Positions 7,700 through 14,192 of a stretch of DNA of 14,267 nt are shown here, piece after piece. Source of the DNA: Bacteroidia bacterium (lineage in GTDB: Bacteria > Bacteroidota > Bacteroidia > NS11-12g > UBA9320); NCBI GenBank assembly GCA_022425465.1, contig JAKMFK010000161.1:1-14267 (forward strand), given 5' to 3'. A model generated the notes under the pieces. The model worked only from the letters and a program-made list of their open reading frames with translations, was not told the origin of the DNA and ran no database searches. A program made the translations under genes and the position numbers. How positions within the stretch are numbered: the first letter of the stretch is position 1; every line of letters starts with the position of its first letter.

Positions 7700-8599
7700 T
7701 TATTTAGCATCTAAATTTTTCTCATAAAGGTTATGAATGTATAATACAGACAAACCAAAAAGTACTGCTCCTATGATTAATGCGTTGTTTACTAATCCAT
7801 CTACGGAAAAAGAAATTTTAATGAGAATTGTAGAAATTATAAATCCAGAATTCCGAAAAATCTTGTAAAACTGATCGGTGTAGAAAAAGGATGCCAGAAG
7901 GAGTAACACATCTACGACAATTAAAACTGTGAAAAACTCATCAAAGAAAATATTGTTGATGTTTTTAAATGCATTAATACCATTCAAATAGTCAGAAATG
8001 CTTGCAAACACCCATGATATAAGAGAATAAGATGCCAAGAAAAGAAGTAATGGAACAAGAATTACCGAAATACTTTTCTTTAGTCTTATATATTGATGAA
8101 TTCTATCCTCCTTTTCAACTGGTGAGGACTGACCTTGAATAATTACGTTTTGTGTGATCTTATAAAACCAATAAATTAAGATGAATAATATAAGTGATGT
8201 TAATACATCATATGTGAATTGCAAATCACTGGTAATATTAAACCAATTGGACGAAAGTTTTAACTGACCAATATCTTTAAAAATACGCCTGATGACGATA
8301 AGTGTAATAATTTCATATTGCTTGCCAATATAATAGGAAATAGATTTTGGCAAATAGAAAATAAGCAGATATACCTCGTATAGAAGAATGAATGAGAATG
8401 GAGTATAAATAGCAGAAATAGGATTGCTAAAGAATTTATTTTCCATTGGGATGAAACCAAAATTTGCCAAGGCAATCAATATTAGATGCAAAATATAACT
8501 AGCAATAGCTACACGAAGGATTAAGCGTTCGCTGATTTTTTTGGCTCGCTCAGAAATGAGCTTATCAAAAAAAGGCAGTAAATAAGTTATCGGTCGCAT
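7700..8599 (-). CDS. Polytopic inner-membrane protein of unknown function
   Basis: 299 residues with six or seven predicted membrane segments, at about 27-48, 63-83, 133-148, 177-199, 222-239, 251-265 and 273-290. It starts at ATG with no cleavable signal; a basic amphipathic leader (residues 12-26, RAKKISERL) precedes the first segment. A conserved-looking patch lies in and after the second segment (IYTPFSFILLYEVYLLI, then IGKQYEIITLIVIRRIFKDI, split here because it is longer), suggesting a cytoplasmic loop with charged residues Lys93, Glu96, Arg104, Arg105 and Asp109. It looks like a family recurring in Bacteroidota, but I cannot give a function. No catalytic motif is visible and it lacks transporter signatures. 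It is convergent with the CotH gene and has its own upstream region of 214 bp. A channel, a stress-related membrane protein or a membrane sensor are all possible. Confidence 0.75.
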   Translation of the reverse strand: MRPITYLLPFFDKLISERAKKISERLILRVAIASYILHLILIALANFGFIPMENKFFSNPISAIYTPFSFILLYEVYLLIFYLPKSISYYIGKQYEIITLIVIRRIFKDIGQLKLSSNWFNITSDLQFTYDVLTSLILFILIYWFYKITQNVIIQGQSSPVEKEDRIHQYIRLKKSISVILVPLLLFLASYSLISWVFASISDYLNGINAFKNINNIFFDEFFTVLIVVDVLLLLASFFYTDQFYKIFRNSGFIISTILIKISFSVDGLVNNALIIGAVLFGLSVLYIHNLYEKNLDAK

Positions 8600-8739
8600 T
8601 CAATAAAGGCTGTATAAATTTTAAACAGTTAAATGACAATTTTGTGTTGTACGAATTAAATCAGTAATTATCTCTTATTTAAAATTATATTAGGAATACT
8701 GTTGCAATTAATGATTTAACAACATTGGTTTTAAGGTAT

Positions 8740-8782
8740 AAAAAAAGCGGAATATTGAATTAAAATTCAGTAACTCCGCTTT
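8740..8782 (-). terminator. Rho-independent terminator of the beta-barrel protein gene
   Basis: Read on the minus strand, AAAGCGGA and TCCGCTTT form an 8-bp stem (8782-8775 with 8751-8744). Inside lies a second small stem, GAATT/AATTC (8757-8761 with 8764-8768). The structure is followed by a run of seven T (8746-8740). It lies about 30 bp after the stop codon of the gene ending at 8814, exactly where an intrinsic terminator is expected. Confidence 0.85.
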
Positions 8783-8813
8783 AGTTGATTATATTTAAAT
8801 TTTTGTCTTGAGT

Positions 8814-9425
8814 TTAAAAACCCCAGCTAATATTTAGTTGAGCATTTGGTAGAAGAGAACCAAAAAATGAATCATCTTCGATTTCATTAAGAACAGTATT
8901 ATTTGGAGAAGAATTATCTCTATCTGCAAAAACACTTGGACCGCCTGTGGAAAGTACTCCTAGATCAAATCCAAACTGTAACCCTTTAACAGGACGACTT
9001 CCAACTCCTACTCCAACATAAGCAACAATATTTCCTCCATAATTAGCATGATAAATGTCACTAGCATTGTTACTATTAGTTAATTCATTTTGAATTTTAC
9101 CTACCCCAAAGCCGGTCCCTAATCTAAACCAATCTGAATCTTCGAATGGTCGGTGATTAATGAACATTCCAACCCACGATGAAGAACTCTCAACATCAAA
9201 ATCATTACCAGCATATTTAGGAGATATTGGTGCAGAACCATTGAAACCTCCTATAGCTGCTTGAAAAGTTGTTTTTGATGATAAATTATATCCAAAACCC
9301 AAAGATCCACCAAATGGACTAACAGATACCCCTACTGAATAATTTGCAAATTCTTTAGTTTTGTTTTGAGCATTAACTAATGTAATAGTAAATACTGTGA
9401 TTAAAAATAAGATTGTTTTTTTCAT
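8814..9425 (-). CDS. Small outer-membrane beta-barrel-like protein
   Basis: 203 residues. A Sec signal peptide (MKKTILFLITVFTITLVNAQ, 1-20) is followed by a mature part rich in alternating hydrophobic and polar residues with many Gly and aromatics (SVGVSVSPFGGSLGFGYNL at 30-48, RLGTGFGVGKI, VAYVGVGVGS, LQFGFDLGVLS). It ends in LNISWGF with a C-terminal Phe, the usual signature of an outer-membrane beta-barrel recognised by BamA. The size suits an 8-stranded barrel of the OmpW/OmpX type or similar, but no specific family is recognised. The ATG start is directly followed by the signal peptide. A promoter-like pair of boxes lies 22 nt upstream and a strong terminator downstream, so this is a single-gene transcription unit. 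Function is unknown: porin, adhesion or structural roles are all open. Confidence 0.8.
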   Translation of the reverse strand: MKKTILFLITVFTITLVNAQNKTKEFANYSVGVSVSPFGGSLGFGYNLSSKTTFQAAIGGFNGSAPISPKYAGNDFDVESSSSWVGMFINHRPFEDSDWFRLGTGFGVGKIQNELTNSNNASDIYHANYGGNIVAYVGVGVGSRPVKGLQFGFDLGVLSTGGPSVFADRDNSSPNNTVLNEIEDDSFFGSLLPNAQLNISWGF

Positions 9426-9447
9426 TATTTAATTATTTTATTTTTAA

Positions 9448-9477
9448 CGAATTTAATATATTACTTTCGAAATACAA
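9448..9477 (-). promoter_or_regulatory. Candidate Bacteroidota promoter for the beta-barrel gene
   Basis: On the minus strand, TTG (9477-9475) is followed after 19 nt by TAAATTCG (9455-9448), one mismatch from the Bacteroidota -7 consensus TAnnTTTG at the usual -33/-7 spacing. The box ends 22 nt before the ATG. Confidence 0.38.
9462..9469 (+). promoter_or_regulatory. Candidate -7 box for the esterase gene
   Basis: TACTTTCG is one mismatch from TAnnTTTG and lies 30 nt before the chosen ATG at 9500. There is no TTG at -33 spacing. It stands almost back to back with the opposing promoter of the divergent barrel gene, so the 74-bp region probably serves both. Confidence 0.25.
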
Positions 9478-9499
9478 GTGTAAAAAAATTAGAATTATC

Positions 9500-10636
9500 A
9501 TGAATATAAAAATCCTATTGTTTACTTTTTTACTTTTTAATACATTTCTTTCATCGGCTCAATCTTTTATAAATAAAACTATCGAATTTGATGGTCTTAC
9601 CCGAGAATACAGTATATATATTCCGTCAAGTTATGATGGGACCTCAAGCTTACCATTACTTTTTAATTTTCATGGAGGTAATGCTAATATTGCGAGTCAG
9701 CAAGCCATATCAGATATGAGATCAATAGCTGATACGGCTAATTTTATAATTGTTTATCCTCAAGCTCGCACCGATCCTAGTGATGGAAATTCTAGAAATT
9801 GGCTCCCTAAATCACCTGGCACTTTTGATGATGTGCCCTTTGTTAGTTTACTAATCGATTCTATAGCTTCTGATTATCTTATCAATCAAAATAGAATATA
9901 TGCTTGCGGATATTCATTAGGAGGGGACTTTACATTCGAGCTTGCCTGTAAACTTAGTAATAGAATTGCTGCCATAGGAGTAGTTGCAAGAACGATGCAA
10001 GCTAATCAGGAAAGCTATTGTGCTCCTGTTCATCTTACGGGTGTCCTCACTATACTTGGTACATCTGATAATAACTCTCTGTATGACGGCATAACATATA
10101 ATGGTATTGAATATTATCTTTCGGCAGCTGCTACTCATGCTTATTGGGCTAATTATAATAATTGTGGCATGGATCCAATTATGAATTCTGTTAGTCCGAG
10201 TGTTGAGCGATATACATGGTCTAATGCCGAGGGTTGTGCCTATGTAGAAGAATTAAAAGTCATTGGTGGAGGTCATGATTGGCCAGGTAGTTTTGGGAAT
10301 ATGACAATTAATTCAGACATAGAAATTTGGCAGTTTGTTTCTCGTTTTGACATCAATGGATTAATAGGCTGTTCCACTTCTTCTATTTCCAAAAATAGTG
10401 CTCAAGTTCCAAAATTTAGGATTTACCCAAATCCTATGCAAAATACGCTTACCATAGAATTATCATCTGTAAAGCAATCAACCTATGAATTATATTCAAT
10501 GATTGGAGAATTAGTCGTCAGCGGGGAGCTTAATGCCACACTAAATACCATTGATTTATCTTCATTAGCTAAAAATATTTATATCCTTAGAGTGAATAAT
10601 AAGTCGGTAAAGATTGTAAAAAAACAATATAAATAA
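9500..10636 (+). CDS. PHB-depolymerase/feruloyl-esterase-like secreted esterase with T9SS sorting domain
   Basis: 378 residues from ATG 9500, which directly precedes the signal peptide (MNIKILLFTFLL to SSAQ, 1-21). An in-frame ATG at 9413 would add 29 residues ahead of the signal peptide and overlap the divergent gene, so it was not used. The alpha/beta-hydrolase core resembles the polyhydroxybutyrate depolymerase/feruloyl esterase group (LpqC-like): FHGG oxyanion-region motif at 57-60, nucleophile Ser139 in CGYSLGGD, probable Asp190 in LGTSDNN, and His259 in GGGHDWPG. Such enzymes cleave ester bonds in polyesters or in feruloylated or acetylated polysaccharides. A type A T9SS sorting domain follows (FRIYPNPMQN from about 306) and ends in KKQYK. 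No carbohydrate-binding module is seen. It is divergent from the barrel gene and followed by another T9SS cargo 92 bp downstream, with a palindromic promoter region between them. Substrate cannot be decided from sequence. Confidence 0.9.
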   Translation: MNIKILLFTFLLFNTFLSSAQSFINKTIEFDGLTREYSIYIPSSYDGTSSLPLLFNFHGGNANIASQQAISDMRSIADTANFIIVYPQARTDPSDGNSRNWLPKSPGTFDDVPFVSLLIDSIASDYLINQNRIYACGYSLGGDFTFELACKLSNRIAAIGVVARTMQANQESYCAPVHLTGVLTILGTSDNNSLYDGITYNGIEYYLSAAATHAYWANYNNCGMDPIMNSVSPSVERYTWSNAEGCAYVEELKVIGGGHDWPGSFGNMTINSDIEIWQFVSRFDINGLIGCSTSSISKNSAQVPKFRIYPNPMQNTLTIELSSVKQSTYELYSMIGELVVSGELNATLNTIDLSSLAKNIYILRVNNKSVKIVKKQYK

Positions 10637-10645
10637 ATCTAATTT

Positions 10646-10709
10646 TCAAACTTTTAAGAGTATTTCGAATGAAAATTTTTAAATTTCAGTTTAAAAATTT
10701 TAAGTTTGA
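10646..10709. repeat. Nested inverted repeat between two T9SS cargo genes
   Basis: The inner arms AAAATTTTTAAA (10672-10683) and TTTAAAAATTTT (10690-10701) are perfect 12-bp complements with a 6-nt loop. The outer arms TCAAACTT (10646-10653) and AAGTTTGA (10702-10709) add a perfect 8 bp, with an 18-nt bulge on the left side only. The sequence is A/T-rich, so part of the symmetry may be chance, but the right outer arm contains the -7 box of the next gene. Confidence 0.55.
10701..10708 (+). promoter_or_regulatory. -7 box (TAnnTTTG) of the beta-rich surface protein gene
   Basis: TAAGTTTG is an exact match to the Bacteroidota -7 consensus, ending 20 nt before the ATG at 10729. A TTA rather than TTG lies at 19-nt spacing upstream (10679-10681). 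The box sits in the right arm of the nested inverted repeat. Confidence 0.42.
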
Positions 10710-10728
10710 TTAATGTAATATATTAATT

Positions 10729-11721
10729 ATGCAAAATATACAACTTACAACTTTTGTTTTATTCTTTGGATTATTTCATCAATCATTAAAAGCTCAGGAT
10801 TTTTATACAACATCAGGTACTTCGGTTAGTCTATCTGCCAATGATATTTTTCATGTAAATGGCATTACACTCACACCGTCGTCAAGTTTTAGTCTTGATG
10901 GGATATCCATTACAAAAAATTCATCTATAAATAATATCGTTGGAACATCAGCAACTGCAGCTAGTCGATTTTATCTATTTAGCAGCAATACCAATTCATT
11001 TAGTGGTACCATCAAATTGGATTATGAAGATAGCGAACTAAACGGATTAAGTGAGAGCTCATTAGAAGTAAATATATACAATGGAACTGGATGGACAAAC
11101 GTTACGAGTTCTTCGAATGATGTAAGCAATAACTATGTGACAAGTAACAGTATTTCGGGGTCGTCTCTTAGAGAGATTGGTTTAGCTTCATCAACAACAC
11201 CATTACCAGTTACATGGTTAGATTTCACCGCTACGAAACAACGCAAAGATGTTTTACTTGAATGGAGTACAGCTCAGGAGATTAACACCTTAGATTTTGT
11301 TGTTCAACATAGTATAGATGGCCAGTCATTTGAAAACTTGAATTTGCAACCTGCTGCATTGAATAGCAACAATGTAAAAACATATGAATATATACATACA
11401 TCACCATTTTGGGGTCCCAATTATTATCGAATACTACAGCGAGATGTAGATGGGGAATTTTCGTATAGTGAAATAAGATATATCCATTTTACAGATGAAA
11501 ATTCAACTAATAATATCACTGTCGTTGGTAATCCAATTCAAGATAATCAACTTCGTTTAATTTTAAGCCTAGAAGATGATGTTTCATTGTATAACACAGT
11601 AGGACAATTTTATTGGAAGAAACATCTATCAATAGGTCTACATACAGTAAATGTACAAGAATTACCAAAAGGTACTTACTTTTTACATACAAGCACATCT
11701 AACCAAAAATTCATTAAATAA
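10729..11721 (+). CDS. Beta-rich surface/adhesin-like protein with T9SS sorting domain
   Basis: 330 residues. The signal peptide ends near SLKAQ (1-23). Residues about 24-153 are Ser/Asn/Thr-rich beta structure, including FSGTIKLDYEDSELNGL (91-107), a pattern common in Bacteroidota surface proteins. From 158, PLPVTWLDFTATKQ opens a fibronectin-III-like module (to about 255) with EWSTAQEIN and VVQHSIDGQSF, a standard linker module ahead of T9SS tails in this phylum. The C-terminus from about 264 (TVVGNPIQDN) is a degenerate type A sorting domain, GNP in place of YPNP, ending in KFIK. No catalytic motif is visible. The role is probably structural or adhesive at the cell surface. An exact -7 box lies 20 nt upstream of the ATG, so it is probably transcribed separately from the esterase gene. 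Confidence 0.82.
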   Translation: MQNIQLTTFVLFFGLFHQSLKAQDFYTTSGTSVSLSANDIFHVNGITLTPSSSFSLDGISITKNSSINNIVGTSATAASRFYLFSSNTNSFSGTIKLDYEDSELNGLSESSLEVNIYNGTGWTNVTSSSNDVSNNYVTSNSISGSSLREIGLASSTTPLPVTWLDFTATKQRKDVLLEWSTAQEINTLDFVVQHSIDGQSFENLNLQPAALNSNNVKTYEYIHTSPFWGPNYYRILQRDVDGEFSYSEIRYIHFTDENSTNNITVVGNPIQDNQLRLILSLEDDVSLYNTVGQFYWKKHLSIGLHTVNVQELPKGTYFLHTSTSNQKFIK

Positions 11722-11821
11722 CCTATTTATATCATGAAACAATTATCGAATCACTAAGACAAGACTTTTATCTTAATGAAGCTAATAATTGTTATATTCC
11801 GCTGATAAATTTTAATTCAAA

Positions 11822-12589
11822 ATGAAACATCGATATATTACCTTATTGCTAATTTTTATCATTTTTTTCACCAACTGTAATGTAATCAGACCCGGGAAAG
11901 TAGGTGTAAAACAAAGACTTGGGAAACTAGATGATAAAGTTTACGGTGAGGGTATTGTATTTTTTAATCCGTTTGTAGTAAAAGTGATTAAAGCGTCTAC
12001 TCAAACAAATAATCTTAGGCTTGTATTAAATATACCAAGTAAAGAAGGATTAAGTGTTACCTCTGAGATTTCCATCCTTCATCGAATAGAACCAGATAGC
12101 ATACAAAAAGTATTAAGGACGTATGGACGTGATTATACTTCAATAATCAGTAGTGTATTCAGATCGGCTTCCTCAGATGTGTGTGCTAAGTATTATGCCA
12201 AAGATATGCACTCAGGAATGAGGGCCAGCATAGAACAGTCCATAAAAGATAAAATGTATGAATTACTTGAAGGTAGCGGAATCATAATTGAATCTGTTCT
12301 TATGAAAAGTATACAATTGCCAAGTGGACTTGCTAAGTCAATAGAACAAAAACTGCAAGCCGAACAAGACGCAATGCGAATGGAATTTATTTTAAAGCAA
12401 GAAAAACTTGAAGCGGATCGAAAAATAATTGAAGCTAAAGGGACAAGAGATGCTCAAAAAATACTGGCTGAGGGTCTTACCCAAGAGATAATTAAACTAA
12501 AGAGTATAGAGGCATTTAGGGAATTGTCAAAATCACCAAATAGCAAGGTCATTGTAACAGATGGCAAAGCACCTCTACTTATCGATTAA
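11822..12589 (+). CDS. SPFH/prohibitin-family lipoprotein
   Basis: 255 residues. The N-terminal hydrophobic stretch ends in FFTNC (Cys19), a probable though non-classical lipobox (Asn before Cys); it could instead act as an uncleaved membrane anchor. The SPFH (band 7) domain runs from about 21 to 165: VIRPGKVGVKQRLGKL (21-36), FFNPFVVKV, then SVTSEISILHRIEPDSI and the FRSASSDV-KYYAKDMHS region typical of prohibitins. A charged coiled-coil helix follows (about 171-220, EQKLQAEQDAMRMEFILKQE), ending in the Bacteroidota-type tail SPNSKVIVTDGKAPLLI. SPFH proteins form large membrane-bound rings that organise membrane microdomains or control proteases such as FtsH; if lipidated, this one would assemble in the periplasm. 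No protease partner or NfeD gene is next to it. The ATG directly precedes the signal, and the 100-bp gap upstream shows no exact promoter box. Confidence 0.9.
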   Translation: MKHRYITLLLIFIIFFTNCNVIRPGKVGVKQRLGKLDDKVYGEGIVFFNPFVVKVIKASTQTNNLRLVLNIPSKEGLSVTSEISILHRIEPDSIQKVLRTYGRDYTSIISSVFRSASSDVCAKYYAKDMHSGMRASIEQSIKDKMYELLEGSGIIIESVLMKSIQLPSGLAKSIEQKLQAEQDAMRMEFILKQEKLEADRKIIEAKGTRDAQKILAEGLTQEIIKLKSIEAFRELSKSPNSKVIVTDGKAPLLID

Positions 12590-12626
12590 TATATTTTTCC
12601 ATTAAATTTCTTAAAAAGTAAAATTT

Positions 12627-12644
12627 ATAAAACAAAAGTTTTAT
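12627..12644. repeat. Inverted repeat overlapping the promoter of the S74 fibre gene
   Basis: ATAAAAC (12627-12633) and GTTTTAT (12638-12644) form a perfect 7-bp stem with an AAAA loop. The right arm covers the first three bases of the -7 box. It lies 38 bp after the SPFH stop codon, so it could be an operator for the next gene or a weak terminator of the previous one. Confidence 0.4.
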
Positions 12645-12649
12645 GTTTG
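12642..12649 (+). promoter_or_regulatory. -7 box (TAnnTTTG) of the S74 fibre gene
   Basis: TATGTTTG matches the Bacteroidota -7 consensus exactly and ends 20 nt before ATG 12670. It contains the upstream in-frame ATG (12643), which argues that the upstream ATG is not the translation start. No TTG is present at -33 spacing. Confidence 0.45.
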
Positions 12650-12669
12650 ATGATAGTAACTCATCTGTC

Positions 12670-14058
12670 ATGAAACAGTATATCATAATTATCATTTTAT
12701 TGTTTACATCTACAATTTCTTACGCCCAAGTGGGTATTGGAACTAGCTCGCCTGCAGGATCTTCTCAATTAGACGTTACCTCAACAACCAAGGGATTTTT
12801 ACCTCCGCGTATGACAACTAATCAGCGAGACCTTATATTATTTCCTGCAACGGGACTTCAGATTTATAATACCGACAACAAAGCAATCGAAACCTTTACT
12901 GGTACAACTGGAGAATGGCTTACGCTTGGTAGAGGTAAATCGGGTAGTTCAAAAAACACAGCTATAGGGGTTAGAACTCTCAATTCTAACACCACAGGGA
13001 ATGAGAATACTGCAATAGGTTGGTTTGCTCTTTATTCTAACACAACAGGTAGTTATAATAATGCTTCAGGTAGGACTACTCTTTACCAAAACAGTTCTGG
13101 GAGTGGTAACACGGCACATGGTTATTCAGCTCTTTTCAATAACACCACAGCGAGTAATAACACTGCTACTGGATACCATAGTCTTTATTCCAACACCACA
13201 GGATATAATAATACTGCTGCTGGTTATATAAGTCTTTATGCCAACACCACAGGATTCCATAATAACGCGTTAGGTGCTGCTTCTCTTAGATATAATACTA
13301 CAGGTTACCGAAATGTAGCATTTGGTAACGGTGCGTTATTCAGTGTTTCAACACTGTATGGCAACGTTGGTATTGGATATGCTGCAGGGGATAACTACAA
13401 TGGTTATAGATCCATTAGTGTAGGCTATGAAGCAGGAGGGTTTGGAAACAGTAATGATAATGTTTACATTGGTACCGAAGCACATTTTAGCAATAGTTCA
13501 TATAATAATAGTGTAGCTTTAGGTTATAGAGCATATGTTTCAGGTAATAATCAATTTAGAGTCTCAGGCAATATTTTATCTGTTGGCGGATGGGTCAATT
13601 GGTCAAACGTGTCTGATGCAAGAATGAAAAAAAATGTTTCTACAAAAAATGTCCCTGGTCTTAATTTTGTTTTAAATTTAACTCCTGTTACCTATCAACT
13701 TGACGAAGAAGCTCACAAAACATGGCATATTAAAAATCATTTTGATGGGGAAAAACCTGAAAATTATGATGATAATCCATATCAAATTGATGATGAAGTT
13801 AAGGTCGGTTTCATAGCTCAAGATGTTGAAAAAACTGCTGAAGATTTGGGGTATCAGTTTAGTGGCATTGACAAACCTGATAATGATAATGACTTATATG
13901 GAATTCGTTATGCAAGTTTTGTAGTACCTCTAGTTAAGGCGGTACAAGAACAACAAGTTCTAATTGATAAGCAACAGGCAACAATTGAGCAACAAAAAAG
14001 TGATTTTCAGAATCAACTTCAGCTTTTGTTAGAACGTATTGAAGCTTTAGAAAATTAG
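12670..14058 (+). CDS. Tail-fibre-like surface protein with 17-residue repeats and C-terminal peptidase S74 domain
   Basis: 462 residues from ATG 12670. The signal peptide (MKQYIIIIILLF to SYAQ, 1-20) starts there, whereas the in-frame ATG at 12643 lies inside the -7 box. After VGIGTSSPAG, common at the start of Bacteroidota fibre-like proteins, residues 96-231 hold eight 17-residue repeats of the form N-T-A-x-G-x-x-x-L-x-x-N-T-T-G-x-x, then degenerate repeats to about 290. Residues about 315-430 are a peptidase S74 (intramolecular chaperone) domain: SDARMKKN (315-322) with presumed catalytic Ser315, then VGFIAQDVE. The C-terminus is a Gln-rich coiled coil (about 430-462, ending RIEALEN). In phage endosialidases this domain helps a fibre trimerise and then cuts itself off just before the Ser. 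There is no T9SS tail, unlike its neighbours. It probably forms a trimeric surface or released fibre. Confidence 0.88.
   Translation: MKQYIIIIILLFTSTISYAQVGIGTSSPAGSSQLDVTSTTKGFLPPRMTTNQRDLILFPATGLQIYNTDNKAIETFTGTTGEWLTLGRGKSGSSKNTAIGVRTLNSNTTGNENTAIGWFALYSNTTGSYNNASGRTTLYQNSSGSGNTAHGYSALFNNTTASNNTATGYHSLYSNTTGYNNTAAGYISLYANTTGFHNNALGAASLRYNTTGYRNVAFGNGALFSVSTLYGNVGIGYAAGDNYNGYRSISVGYEAGGFGNSNDNVYIGTEAHFSNSSYNNSVALGYRAYVSGNNQFRVSGNILSVGGWVNWSNVSDARMKKNVSTKNVPGLNFVLNLTPVTYQLDEEAHKTWHIKNHFDGEKPENYDDNPYQIDDEVKVGFIAQDVEKTAEDLGYQFSGIDKPDNDNDLYGIRYASFVVPLVKAVQEQQVLIDKQQATIEQQKSDFQNQLQLLLERIEALEN
12955..13362 (+). repeat. Eight tandem 51-bp coding repeats
   Basis: Eight in-frame 51-bp units begin at 12955, 13006, 13057, 13108, 13159, 13210, 13261 and 13312, and encode 17-residue repeats. 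Units 2, 5 and 6 are closest, with near-identical segments (TATTCCAACACCACAGGATA-like). Unit 8 is diverged and loses NTTG. Further degenerate units follow to about 13540. Confidence 0.85.
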
Positions 14059-14137
14059 AACCTTATATTTTCAATTAGACAAATTAAAAAGCTAACTTCA
14101 TTTTTTGGTTTTAGCATTATTTTTAGCCAAAAATAGT

Positions 14138-14171
14138 AAAGGGGATTGTTAATCAAAACAACCCCCTTTTT
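14138..14171 (+). terminator. Rho-independent terminator after the S74 fibre gene
   Basis: AAAGGGGATTGTT (14138-14150) pairs with AACAACCCCCTTT (14157-14169), 12 of 13 pairs with one A-C mismatch, around the 6-nt loop AATCAA. A T run (14167-14171) follows the GC part. It lies 80 bp after the stop codon and 22 bp before the stop of the convergent gene, so it may serve both; the minus-strand T-tract (TTTACTATTTTT) is interrupted. Confidence 0.85.
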
Positions 14172-14192
14172 AATTTCTTAAAGAAACAAAAA

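Noticed and set aside
9413..9499. Upstream in-frame ATG as start of the esterase gene
   Set aside because: It would overlap the divergent gene and its promoter and add 29 residues before a normal signal peptide beginning at 9500.
12643..12669. Upstream in-frame ATG as start of the S74 fibre gene
   Set aside because: It lies inside an exact -7 promoter box and would put nine polar residues before the signal peptide.
12955..13362. CRISPR-like array of regular repeats
   Set aside because: The 51-bp units are contiguous, in frame and protein-coding, with no unique spacers.
14102..14133. TTTTTGG/CCAAAAA inverted repeat upstream of the terminator
   Set aside because: Weak stem with an 18-nt loop; the adjacent hairpin at 14138-14171 is a far better terminator.
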